The notes beneath the pieces are model-generated. The model made no database searches. It saw nothing but the letters and a program-made list of their open reading frames with translations, and was not told the origin of the DNA. The translations under genes and the position numbers were made by a program. A DNA stretch of 52,894 nt from Gammaproteobacteria bacterium (GTDB lineage Bacteria; Pseudomonadota; Gammaproteobacteria; Nitrosococcales; Methylophagaceae), in the NCBI GenBank assembly GCA_029882915.1, contig JAOUJZ010000009.1, positions 1 to 52,894 on the forward strand. The letters are read 5' to 3'. Below are positions 27,534 to 36,322 of this stretch, piece after piece; position 1 is the first letter of the stretch; each line of letters starts with the position of its first letter.

Positions 27534-28148
27534 ATGGAGAATATGTCAGATCCTAATAGTGCCAATCGAAAATTCTTTCGAATTGATGATATTGTTTTTA
27601 TCGAACTCAAGCCTATTAATGATGATGAAGTAGCAAAGTTGGCAAAAAGCATAATGGAGCCTGTACACAGCGCCAATTATCAACACAAAAGCCAGATGCA
27701 TACCTTACAAAATGCATTTACACATCTCACCGATCACATCAACCTGCATGACCGTGAGATCGCTCGCGCCCTCCGCTTACTGGATGAGAAAGTTAACTTG
27801 CTGGCAAACACTGTGCAGCAACAACTAAATAGCGTTGATGCAGATAGCCGAAAGCCAATAAAAGCAAACTTAAGTGCCGGTGGCATTGCCTTTACAATTG
27901 ATAAAAAAATTGAAGCGGGTAAGAACGTTGAGCTGAATCTGGAATTAAGGCCTTCTGGTGCTCTTATTCATGCTATCGCTAATGTTGTCTCCTGCGAAAA
28001 AGCTCCAGATGCACCGGAAGAAACACCGTTCCTGCTAAAGCTTGTGTTTAATCATATGAGCGATCTTGATCGTAATTTACTAGTCAAACACACTCTGTCT
28101 CTTCAAGCAGAAGCATTACGTGCAGCTCAGGACAATGACTATACTTAG
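27534..28148 (+). CDS. PilZ-like protein with an inserted helical segment
   Basis: The frame gives 204 residues from the ATG at 27534, which has AGGA at 27520-27523; it is open further upstream without a site. The c-di-GMP signature is split: RKFFR (R12, R16) at the start and NLSAGG (112-117) about 95 residues later, separated by a predicted helical stretch (about 30-105). After NLSAGG a beta-rich segment with KNVELNLEL follows, as in PilZ barrels. Both pieces match the RxxxR and (D/N)xSxxG motifs, so c-di-GMP binding is plausible. It overlaps the end of the convergent RND gene by four bases. Its effector target is unknown. Confidence 0.75.
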   Translation: MENMSDPNSANRKFFRIDDIVFIELKPINDDEVAKLAKSIMEPVHSANYQHKSQMHTLQNAFTHLTDHINLHDREIARALRLLDEKVNLLANTVQQQLNSVDADSRKPIKANLSAGGIAFTIDKKIEAGKNVELNLELRPSGALIHAIANVVSCEKAPDAPEETPFLLKLVFNHMSDLDRNLLVKHTLSLQAEALRAAQDNDYT

Positions 28149-31100
28149 GAAAGTCTTGTCCGCATAAGCGCATAATACATGACTGGAATAACTAATAAGG
28201 TTAATGCCGTTGACACCATAATTCCAAACAATAATGCTACTGCAAGTCCGTTAAAAATTGGATCATCTAAAATGAATAAGGCACCTAACATAGCGGCAAT
28301 TGCCGTCAAAACAATTGGTTTTGCTCGTACAGCCGCGGCTTGAATAACGGCTTCTTCCAATCTGACTCCACTTGCCACCGCCTGATTAATAAATTCCACC
28401 AGCAAAATAGAATTACGCACAATAATACCTGCCATTGCAATCATGCCAATCATAGATGTCGCGGTGAATTGAGTACCCAACAAAGCATGACCTGGCATTA
28501 CCCCAATAATAGTTAAAGGGATAGGTGCCATAATAACTAACGGCACTAAATATGATCTGAAATGTGCAACCACTAATAAATAAATCAGTATGATTCCGAC
28601 CACATAGGCTAACCCCATATCGCGAAAGGTCTCATACGTTACTTGCCACTCACCATCCCATTTAATACTGTCGTTGACGGGCAAGATAGGAGCATCAATA
28701 TAAAACTGTTCAATAGGAGTACCCTGAAGCTGCTTAATAATATCCAGCATGCCATACAGAGGACTGTCTAAATCACCAGCCATGTTCGCTGTCACAAAAC
28801 TGACTGGCAATAAATCTTTGTGAAAAATAGTTTGTTCATGTTGACTATCAATGACCTCGACCACATCACCAATTGCAATCAATGCACCTGTTAAATTCCT
28901 GATACGCAGTTTTAAAACTGATGATAAATCGCGCTGCTGACTGACCGGAAATTCCAGTCGTAAAGGCACCGCATATTTAACAGTTACCTCATGAAGATAC
29001 CCGACATCTTCACCCGCCAAAGCCATCCGAACCGCAGAGACCACCTGTGCCTGAGAGACCCCCAATAATGCTGCTTTTTCACGATCAATTTTGAGGATCT
29101 TACGAGCCGCATGTGTTTCAACACTGTCGTCAATGTCCACCACACTGTCAGCCTGTTCAAATATTGAACGAACCTGTTTGGCGACCTTCAGCTGGCTACC
29201 ATAATCTAAACCATACACTTCAGCCACAATGGGGGATTGAACCGGTGGTCCTGGTGGTACCTCGACAATTTTGACATTGCCACCCCAGCGTTGTGCTATC
29301 TTTTGCAGGGGCTCACGTGTTGCACTGGCAACCTCATGACTTTGTCGGTCGCGTAGTTTTTTATCGCTCAGGTTTACCTGGATGTCAGCGACTTCGGATC
29401 CTTCTCGTAAATAATACTGCCTGACAAGGCCATTAAAATTAATCGGCGATGCAGTGCCTGCATAAGCCTGATAATCAGTCACCTCAGGCACTATTGCCAG
29501 ATGAGAACCTAACTCACGTAACAAACCAGAAGTTCGCTCTAAACTGGTTCCTTCAGGCATATCTACCACTACCTGAAATTCAGATTTATTATCAAATGGC
29601 AGCATTTTCAATACCACGAGCTTTAATCCAACCATGCCCACTGAAAACGCGATCAGCACAGACATCGCCAACAATAATAACCAGCGATGCTTACGTCCAT
29701 TTCTGTTTAATATAAATAAGCCAATCAATTGATAAAAAAATCGATATACAGTGCTGTTTTTCTGGATTGCTTCATTTCCATGGCTATGAGACTGACGTTG
29801 TTGTGACAGCATTTTCAGCACCATCCACGGTGTCAAAATGTAAGCCACCAATAACGATAACAACATGCCTATGCTGGCATTAATCGGGATTGGGCTCATA
29901 TACGGCCCCATCAGCCCAGTCACAAAAGCCATCGGTAACAACGCGGCAATCACAGCAAAAGTAGCCAAAATTGTTGGACCACCGACTTCATCTACTGCTA
30001 AAGGAATTGCTTCACGAAGTGATTTTCCACCCATTTGATAATGCCGATGAATATTTTCCACCACCACAATTGCATCATCCACCAAAATTCCAATCGAAAA
30101 TATCAGAGCAAATAATGACACACGATTTAGAGTAAAGCCCCATGCCCAGGATGCAAATAACATCAACATTAACGTAATGATCACTGCCACACCGACAATA
30201 ATGGCCTCACGCCAACCTAATGCCAACAGCACAAGAAAGACAACTGCGATCGTTACAAATACCAGCTTCTTAATTAAGGTTTGAGCCTTCTCATCGGCTG
30301 TTTGGCCATAATTACGGGTGACGGTTACTTCTATCCCTTCAGGCACAAAAACACCTTTGAGATCATCAAATCTTGCAATCACTGCATTTGCAATATCAAC
30401 AGCATTCATACCCGGTTGTTTGGCGATAGCCAATGTCACAGCAGGAAATTCACCCTGAACCTCTATATCCTTAGTCATTGCAGCTGGACCGGTACCAAAC
30501 CAGACATATCGAGTTGCTTGATCAGCGCCAGCTAAAACAACTGCCACATCACGTAAATAGACGGGAGAACCATTTTTAACGCCCACGATTAATGATGAAA
30601 TTTCTTCAACTGTCGTTAAAAAAACACCGGCTTGCACTGATGATGCTTGATCATTTTTAATAACCACACCGGTCTCTGCTGAACTGTTAGCTGCTAACAA
30701 CGCCTGTTTTAGTTCTTCTAAATCAATGTCATATCCTGCCAATCGTTGAGGATCAAGCTGAATACGTACTACATTATCTGGCCCACCGATAGTGTAGATA
30801 TCACGAGTTCCAGGAACCCGCTTTAATTCCGTTTCGATCGCATGAGCGACTTTTTGAAGCTCATGGGCACCACGATTCTCGTCTGCCGTCCAAAGTGTCA
30901 GACTAACGATAGGTACATCATCAATGCCTTTAGGCTTAATAATCGGCTGTGAAACACCAAGCTGTGTCGGCAACCAGTCACTGTTGGAATAGATCTTGTT
31001 GTACAAACGAACAATGGCCGCGGTGCGTTGTTCACCAACCTCAAATTGTGCCGTTAAAGTCGACAAGCCTGGTCTGGAAACCGAATAAACGTGCTCAATA

Positions 31101-31351
31101 CCCGATATTTCAGAAATGATTTGCTCAGCGGGAGTTGAGATAAGTCGCTCAACTTCGCCTGCAGACGCACCGGGATAGGCAATGAAGATATTGGCAAAAG
31201 TCACGTCTATTTGAGGTTCTTCCTCACGAGGAGTCATCACTATCGCAAACAGTCCCATTAACAAGGCAATTAAGGCCAGTAATGGTGTGATTTCCGTATC
31301 CTGAAACTGCCTGGCTATACGACCGGATAGCCCTAGTTTTTCACTGTTCAT
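28145..31351 (-). CDS. RND-family efflux transporter, inner-membrane permease (AcrB type)
   Basis: This 1068-residue protein has the RND layout: 12 membrane helices in two halves (first TM near residues 20-40, then about 345-520; second half about 560 and 890-1060), and two large periplasmic loops. GILVDDAIVVVENIHRH in TM4 has the proton-relay aspartates, here two adjacent. It belongs to the HAE/AcrB group rather than the heavy-metal group on overall appearance, but the substrate cannot be told. It is encoded just after its adaptor, with starts and stops overlapping by 11 nt. No outer-membrane channel gene is adjacent, so a TolC-type protein elsewhere must be used. Confidence 0.92.
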   Translation of the reverse strand: MNSEKLGLSGRIARQFQDTEITPLLALIALLMGLFAIVMTPREEEPQIDVTFANIFIAYPGASAGEVERLISTPAEQIISEISGIEHVYSVSRPGLSTLTAQFEVGEQRTAAIVRLYNKIYSNSDWLPTQLGVSQPIIKPKGIDDVPIVSLTLWTADENRGAHELQKVAHAIETELKRVPGTRDIYTIGGPDNVVRIQLDPQRLAGYDIDLEELKQALLAANSSAETGVVIKNDQASSVQAGVFLTTVEEISSLIVGVKNGSPVYLRDVAVVLAGADQATRYVWFGTGPAAMTKDIEVQGEFPAVTLAIAKQPGMNAVDIANAVIARFDDLKGVFVPEGIEVTVTRNYGQTADEKAQTLIKKLVFVTIAVVFLVLLALGWREAIIVGVAVIITLMLMLFASWAWGFTLNRVSLFALIFSIGILVDDAIVVVENIHRHYQMGGKSLREAIPLAVDEVGGPTILATFAVIAALLPMAFVTGLMGPYMSPIPINASIGMLLSLLVAYILTPWMVLKMLSQQRQSHSHGNEAIQKNSTVYRFFYQLIGLFILNRNGRKHRWLLLLAMSVLIAFSVGMVGLKLVVLKMLPFDNKSEFQVVVDMPEGTSLERTSGLLRELGSHLAIVPEVTDYQAYAGTASPINFNGLVRQYYLREGSEVADIQVNLSDKKLRDRQSHEVASATREPLQKIAQRWGGNVKIVEVPPGPPVQSPIVAEVYGLDYGSQLKVAKQVRSIFEQADSVVDIDDSVETHAARKILKIDREKAALLGVSQAQVVSAVRMALAGEDVGYLHEVTVKYAVPLRLEFPVSQQRDLSSVLKLRIRNLTGALIAIGDVVEVIDSQHEQTIFHKDLLPVSFVTANMAGDLDSPLYGMLDIIKQLQGTPIEQFYIDAPILPVNDSIKWDGEWQVTYETFRDMGLAYVVGIILIYLLVVAHFRSYLVPLVIMAPIPLTIIGVMPGHALLGTQFTATSMIGMIAMAGIIVRNSILLVEFINQAVASGVRLEEAVIQAAAVRAKPIVLTAIAAMLGALFILDDPIFNGLAVALLFGIMVSTALTLLVIPVMYYALMRTRLS

Positions 31352-32456
31352 GTCGATGTTCTTGTTGTGACTGCTTCAATAGTCGAGATGCCTGTAATGG
31401 ATCCAGCGCAACCTGCTCACCCTCCTCAAGTCCTGCTAAGATTTCTCTTTGTTCGCCAACCATTAATCGACCTAATCGAATTTGTCGAAATAATAAGCGA
31501 TTATCGTCCATCAACACATATACACCCGCGACTTCGCTACGTTGCACAATGGCCGATTGTGGAATCACTTGAATTTGTTCATCACCAACATGAAATTGTA
31601 ATTTGCCAAACATACCAGGATAAACGTGCTCAATACCCGTAGCTAAATCAACTCGAAACTGAAAACTATGACTTTTTGTATCTGCATACGGAATAGAGGT
31701 GATCTTTTCACCGTTTATCTGGCGTCCATCTGCCAGTATTAACACTGGATCTTGAGCCAACTTAACAGTGCTGAACAAATACTGGGGTACATTGGCAACT
31801 GCACGTAAATGTTCCAATGAAACCCCAGTCATTAAATGCTGTCCTGGACTGGCCATTTCTCCCAATTCAATCAATCGTTCTGTCACCACACCACTGTATG
31901 GTGCCAGAATTTCTGTATAGGACAATTGTACTTTGCTCTCTTCAAGCTGAGCCTGACGTGCTTTTAATTGTGCTTGTGTGGCCTGAGCACGTGCCTTAGC
32001 CGCCTTCAAATCTGCATTGGCCTTATCGAGTGCAGCCTTCGCCAGCAACTTTTTGTTAAATAACTGCTGTACACGTTCCGCCTCAGACGCCGCTTCTTTC
32101 TGGCGAGCTAGGGCTTCACGATTTTGCGCTTTATCCGCTAATAAACCCGCCTCAATTTGTGCCACCCGAGACTGAAACTCTTCATCTCGAAATCTCATAA
32201 TGACAGCCCCTTTGGGGACAACATCATCAACATCATAATTGAGCTCAATCACTTCTGCTGCGATCCGTGATGACACCGTCGAGTGATAGGTTGCTTCTAC
32301 AACAGCAACAAATTCTTCAACCTTAGGGAATGACTTTTCAAGCACAGGCATCACAGCCAGATCGCTTTCCGCCTTAACTGGACTTGCTATAAAAACACTC
32401 AGTAACAGGCTACTGACTAACGTGAGGACAGTCATCCACAAATGTTGATGTTTCAT
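31341..32456 (-). CDS. RND efflux periplasmic adaptor (membrane fusion protein)
   Basis: The 371-residue protein has an N-terminal signal sequence (MKHQHLWMTVLTLVSSLLLS, ending near ASPVKA) and then the adaptor arrangement: beta-barrel, lipoyl half near IELNYDVDDVVPKGAVI, a coiled-coil hairpin of about 60 residues rich in A, K and Q (about 95-170), and the second lipoyl half (ILAPYSGVVTERLIELGEM). It links the inner-membrane pump to an outer-membrane channel. The lack of a lipobox suggests it is not a lipoprotein. Upstream at 32536-32551 lies a palindrome that could bind a regulator. Confidence 0.92.
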   Translation of the reverse strand: MKHQHLWMTVLTLVSSLLLSVFIASPVKAESDLAVMPVLEKSFPKVEEFVAVVEATYHSTVSSRIAAEVIELNYDVDDVVPKGAVIMRFRDEEFQSRVAQIEAGLLADKAQNREALARQKEAASEAERVQQLFNKKLLAKAALDKANADLKAAKARAQATQAQLKARQAQLEESKVQLSYTEILAPYSGVVTERLIELGEMASPGQHLMTGVSLEHLRAVANVPQYLFSTVKLAQDPVLILADGRQINGEKITSIPYADTKSHSFQFRVDLATGIEHVYPGMFGKLQFHVGDEQIQVIPQSAIVQRSEVAGVYVLMDDNRLLFRQIRLGRLMVGEQREILAGLEEGEQVALDPLQASRLLKQSQQEHRHEQ

Positions 32457-32535
32457 GTCATAACCCTTAAATCATCTTGCTGAATTTGTACTGTGCATCA
32501 AAACTATCAGTGATGCAAAGAAACTATATTAGCAA

Positions 32536-32551
32536 ATACTAATCTTAGTAT
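32536..32551. promoter_or_regulatory. Palindrome ATACTAA-TC-TTAGTAT upstream of the efflux adaptor
   Basis: Seven-base arms are exactly complementary around a TC centre, in the 179-nt divergent region between the adaptor gene and the GST-like gene. The size suits an operator for a dimeric repressor such as a TetR- or MarR-type protein. No regulator gene lies nearby, and a chance occurrence in AT-rich DNA cannot be excluded. Confidence 0.35.
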
Positions 32552-32635
32552 CCACTCTGACATTTAGGCACTTAATCTGTTGGTCACAATTAGTAACGTC
32601 AGTACAATAACTATTTTCAAACTATTTATCTCACA

Positions 32636-33283
32636 ATGTCACAGACCATTTTATACAGCTTTCGTCGATGTCCCTATGCCATGCGCGCCCGATTAGCCAT
32701 TGCTGTTAGCGGTATTATGGTTGAATTGCGGGAGGTGGCATTACGCAACAAGCCACATGCATTACTGCAAACGTCACCCAAAGGTACGGTACCAGTTTTA
32801 GTTAGCTCTAATACTGTGATTGATGAAAGTCTGGATATTATGTACTGGGCATTACGACAGGCTGATCCGCAAGGCTGGCTGTCAACATTAAATGAACATC
32901 AACTTAACACTGCCAGGCAGTTAATAGAAATGAATGATAATGAATTCAAAACTTTTCTGGATCGCTATAAATATGCCGACCGCTACCCAGAGCACCCCCA
33001 GGTTTATTATCGTCAGCAAGCTGAAAACACCCTGCAACTGTTAGAGCAGCAGTTAGCTGAGAATGGTTATCTGGTATCACCACAAATCAGTATCGCAGAT
33101 ATAGCCATACTGCCTTTTATTCGACAATTTTCTTTTGTGGACAATACCTGGTTTGACAGTTCGCCTTACCCATTAGTGAAAATCTGGCTAGATGAGTTTT
33201 TAAATTCATCATTATTTGAACGTATCATGCTCAGCTATCCAGCGTGGCAAGAAGGCGATCTAGGTACCAATTTTCCTCGATAA
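32636..33283 (+). CDS. Glutathione S-transferase N-terminal domain protein
   Basis: The 215-residue soluble protein has a thioredoxin-like N-terminal domain (about 1-75) opening with YSFRRCPYAMRARLA and carrying PKGTVPVL and DESLDIM, the cis-proline and glutathione-binding segments of the GST fold. A helical C-terminal domain follows. CPYAMRAR holds a single active cysteine like monothiol or omega-type GSTs, so it may be a reductase rather than a conjugating enzyme. It stands alone, divergent from the efflux genes. Confidence 0.85.
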   Translation: MSQTILYSFRRCPYAMRARLAIAVSGIMVELREVALRNKPHALLQTSPKGTVPVLVSSNTVIDESLDIMYWALRQADPQGWLSTLNEHQLNTARQLIEMNDNEFKTFLDRYKYADRYPEHPQVYYRQQAENTLQLLEQQLAENGYLVSPQISIADIAILPFIRQFSFVDNTWFDSSPYPLVKIWLDEFLNSSLFERIMLSYPAWQEGDLGTNFPR

Positions 33284-33300
33284 ATGCTGTTTGTAGCCCG

Positions 33301-34005
33301 TCAAGGACATAGGGTTTTAGCTTCTGATTCGGGCAAATCATAATGCTGATACAAACACACCATTGCATTTTCATCAGCGGCTTCAACATCCATATGACGT
33401 AGCAATTGTTGCCACAGAGTTAGCCGTCCAGCATCGTCAATATACTGTCCTGATTGTTCACGTTTAGCTAACCACAAACCTGTGCCATTAAAACTATACA
33501 CAGGTAATAAATCCTTACGTTGTGATGCCGGTAAAATTTGGGGATTCAAATTATCCAGCACAATTGGCTCTGAACGTGGTTGTTCAAAATAACTCACCAC
33601 CATATGTGCTTTATTAATAGTCAGTGCTTTTACATAAGTCAAACGCAACTTTTGTTCATCCATTCCCATTGCACTCAACGTAAAATATTTGGCAATAGCA
33701 AAATCCTCACAATCCCCGCCTCGGGTGACCAAGGTTTGTAACGGAGTCGCCCAATAATCTTCCTGCTTCCAGTGCTCACTGTCATCCACAAAATTCAACT
33801 GATTCACAAAATTATTCACGCTGGTCAATCTTTGAATATCTGACCACTGAGTGCCTGCATCAACCAGTGATTTCCACTGCGCTACCCGTTCGCGTGTTAC
33901 CGGGTCAATGCCATCAGAGGGTATGGAGGAGGATGTCACCTTAGGCACACTACCACCACAACCAGTTAAACAGGCCAGTAAAAATATACTGATCCACCTA
34001 AGCAT
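33301..34005 (-). CDS. Transglutaminase-like cysteine protease (BTLCP/LapG family) lipoprotein
   Basis: The 234-residue protein has a lipoprotein signal: hydrophobic MLRWISIFLLACLTGC with lipobox LTGC and C16 as the lipid-bearing residue, followed by GGS, which favours the outer membrane. The catalytic triad of the BTLCP/LapG family is visible: C99 in RGGDCEDFAIAKY, H134 in KAHMVV, D151 in VLDNLNPQI. In Pseudomonas, LapG cleaves a surface adhesin under c-di-GMP control; that protein is not lipid-anchored. Here the gene overlaps bioD by eight bases at the end of the bio operon. No LapD- or LapA-like gene is in the window. The target is unknown. Confidence 0.85.
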   Translation of the reverse strand: MLRWISIFLLACLTGCGGSVPKVTSSSIPSDGIDPVTRERVAQWKSLVDAGTQWSDIQRLTSVNNFVNQLNFVDDSEHWKQEDYWATPLQTLVTRGGDCEDFAIAKYFTLSAMGMDEQKLRLTYVKALTINKAHMVVSYFEQPRSEPIVLDNLNPQILPASQRKDLLPVYSFNGTGLWLAKREQSGQYIDDAGRLTLWQQLLRHMDVEAADENAMVCLYQHYDLPESEAKTLCP

Positions 34006-34666
34006 CTTGAGCGCCTATTTTAAGAAACTTTTCTGCTGTTTGTTGCTCTGTTAATGGCGGCACTACGCCTATACACGGTGCGGAAATTCGCTGTTCTAAC
34101 GTATCAATCATGGCATCGGCCTGTTCATTTTCTTCCAGTTGATTCGCCACCCAGCCATACAGTGGCAGTCCTGACTGTCGGATCGCGTCAACCGTCAATA
34201 AGGTATGGTTAATACAACCGAGACGAATCCCAACCACCAGCACAACTGGCAAGCCCAATTGAACAGCCAGAACGGCCAACGTGTCCTGCTCATTTAACGG
34301 CACCAGCCAACCGCCTGCACCCTCAACCACCACAGCATCTACTTGCTGAAGAATGACATCATAATTGTGTTTGATTTGGCTGAGCTCAATAGTGACACCA
34401 AGTTGTTGTGCTGCAATATGTGGTGCTATTGCCGGTTCAAAAGCATAGGGATTGATCCGTTCATATGGTAAATCAACATTCGCATGACTGCGCAATGCAA
34501 CAGCATCTTCATTACGTAACCCTTCGTCCGTGACTGCACAGCCACTGGCAACGGGTTTCATACCGGCGACACGTAAACCTTGCTGTTTTAATAACTCAAT
34601 TAACCCCACGCTAATACGGGTTTTTCCCACACCGGTATCTGTGCCGGTAACAAATACACTATTCAT
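33998..34666 (-). CDS. bioD: Dethiobiotin synthase
   Basis: This 222-residue ATP-dependent enzyme closes the ureido ring of dethiobiotin. It shows the P-loop GTDTGVGKT (residues 8-16), a KPVASG substrate loop near 37-42 and VEGAGGWLVPL near 115-125. It is fourth after bioB in the run bioB-bioF-bioH-bioC-bioD, five bases after bioC, and overlaps the following lipoprotein gene by eight bases. Confidence 0.96.
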   Translation of the reverse strand: MNSVFVTGTDTGVGKTRISVGLIELLKQQGLRVAGMKPVASGCAVTDEGLRNEDAVALRSHANVDLPYERINPYAFEPAIAPHIAAQQLGVTIELSQIKHNYDVILQQVDAVVVEGAGGWLVPLNEQDTLAVLAVQLGLPVVLVVGIRLGCINHTLLTVDAIRQSGLPLYGWVANQLEENEQADAMIDTLEQRISAPCIGVVPPLTEQQTAEKFLKIGAQDA

Positions 34667-34671
34667 GATTA

Positions 34672-35583
34672 TTAACGCCGTTGAATTTGACTGACGGGAA
34701 TACGGATCGATCCGTCATTACCAGCTTGCTGTACCTTTGTTTTTCCGCCCCAAGCATGACCATACACCACTTCATAAGTAGCCGGAAAAACACCATCTGT
34801 ACAATAGTGCTCATAGGCATTGGTCATCTTTTCAAATGCCCGTTTTCCCGTTAAACCACGGCGACGATGAGTATTCACATTACTCGCACCCAGCACTTTC
34901 AAATCCGTCATCAATGCCATAACGGAATCATAGGTCAGGATATAACGATCGGTATCCAGCACTGGCTCAACCAGACCAGACTCCATCATCGATTCACCAA
35001 TATCGTGCATGTCATAGAACATATTCACATGGGGATAGTCATCAACTGAAGCCCATGCTTGGCGAAGTTCATGCAAAGTATCCGGACCCAAACTGGTGAA
35101 CATAACTAGTCCATCCGGTTTCAATACCCGCTGAATTTCAGCAAAACTCGACCGTGGATCACACCATTGCAATGCCAGATTCGCAAAAATCAAATCAACG
35201 CTATTGTCAGCCAAAGGTAAATTCTCGGCATCACCCGCAATATACTGAGGCTTTTTATTGTTCGGCAACCATCGTTTTAATCCTTCTGATTGACGATAGC
35301 GTTGCTTTGCCTGTTGCAACATGGCAGGTGCGATATCCATTGCCAACAGTTGTGCCTTTGGATATCGATGAGCAAGTGAAACTAGGTTTCTTCCTGTTCC
35401 TACACCAAGATCCAATACACATTCAGGCTGTATGGTCACCAGTGATAAACGATCCAGTAATTCATCACCGGTCTGACGTTGCAATACCGCGACATCATCA
35501 TAGTATTCCGCCGCTCTACCAAAAGAACGGGCGACGAGTTGTTTATCAGGAAGTAAATCGTTATTCATTAATAAATTGTTCAA
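34672..35583 (-). CDS. bioC: Malonyl-ACP O-methyltransferase
   Basis: The 303-residue SAM-dependent enzyme methylates malonyl-ACP to start pimelate synthesis through the fatty-acid pathway. Motif I is VLDLGVGTGRN (about 55-66), with DIAPAMLQQA and NLALQWCD, the latter typical of BioC. The start overlaps the bioH end by 23 nt, with a second ATG at 35568. It lies directly before bioD. Confidence 0.95.
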   Translation of the reverse strand: MNNLLMNNDLLPDKQLVARSFGRAAEYYDDVAVLQRQTGDELLDRLSLVTIQPECVLDLGVGTGRNLVSLAHRYPKAQLLAMDIAPAMLQQAKQRYRQSEGLKRWLPNNKKPQYIAGDAENLPLADNSVDLIFANLALQWCDPRSSFAEIQRVLKPDGLVMFTSLGPDTLHELRQAWASVDDYPHVNMFYDMHDIGESMMESGLVEPVLDTDRYILTYDSVMALMTDLKVLGASNVNTHRRRGLTGKRAFEKMTNAYEHYCTDGVFPATYEVVYGHAWGGKTKVQQAGNDGSIRIPVSQIQRR

Positions 35584-36322
35584 TGGCCTGTTGGCATTCT
35601 AGTGGCTGGGAAATAAAAGGAGCATGTCCGGCTCCTGCTAACACGCGTGTCTGCAACTTGGGGTGCAACTGTTTTGCTGCCAATAACATTGCTTCAGGAA
35701 TCAGAGTGTCACGATCACCTAATATCATCTGTACCGGACAGGATAATGTTGATAACGGTTCTCTCATGTCCAGTTCAATCAATAATTTTAGACCAGCTTG
35801 TAATGCGTCTAACACAGGTGGTTGCTCAACCGCTAATTGATGCGCCAATTGTCGAATCGTGTCACGGCTGTGTTGTGAGCCCCGCGCTTGCAACAATAAA
35901 AACCGATGCAGGGTCTCGGCCTGATTCACGCTCAAATTAGCTGCAAAATCATTGAATACCGATGCTTCCATCGCACATGACCAATTAGCAGTCTTAACAA
36001 AACAAGGGGTGGCTGCTATTAAAGTCAGTTTCGTCACTCGTTCAGGGAACCGATCGGCAAACACGATACTAATCAATCCGCCTAATGACCACCCTAACCA
36101 ATACGCTGACTCAGGTAATTCTTCGCCAAGACGACCAATCAATACATCAAGGTCGAGGGCTCCATGTTGCCAGTTACTTTGGCCGTGTCCCGGTAAATCG
36201 ACCAGGTGCAAGGTGAAGTGTTTGGCTAATTCTTCGGCCAAATTATGCCAGACAGCACTGTGCATACTCCAGCCATGTAACATCACCAAATCTGGGCCTT
36301 GTCCCATTTTTTTAATGTGCAT
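35561..36322 (-). CDS. bioH: Pimeloyl-ACP methyl ester carboxylesterase
   Basis: The 253-residue alpha/beta hydrolase ends pimelate synthesis by cleaving the methyl ester. From the ATG at 36322 (MHIKKMGQG) it has LHGWSMHS (oxyanion region), the nucleophile elbow GWSLGG with S79, the acid in ILGDRDTLIP and the histidine in GAGHAPFISQP. The frame is open to 36340, but that start lies deeper inside bioF. It is encoded between bioF and bioC, with overlaps on both sides, as expected for a coupled BioC/BioH route. Confidence 0.93.
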   Translation of the reverse strand: MHIKKMGQGPDLVMLHGWSMHSAVWHNLAEELAKHFTLHLVDLPGHGQSNWQHGALDLDVLIGRLGEELPESAYWLGWSLGGLISIVFADRFPERVTKLTLIAATPCFVKTANWSCAMEASVFNDFAANLSVNQAETLHRFLLLQARGSQHSRDTIRQLAHQLAVEQPPVLDALQAGLKLLIELDMREPLSTLSCPVQMILGDRDTLIPEAMLLAAKQLHPKLQTRVLAGAGHAPFISQPLECQQAIEQFINE

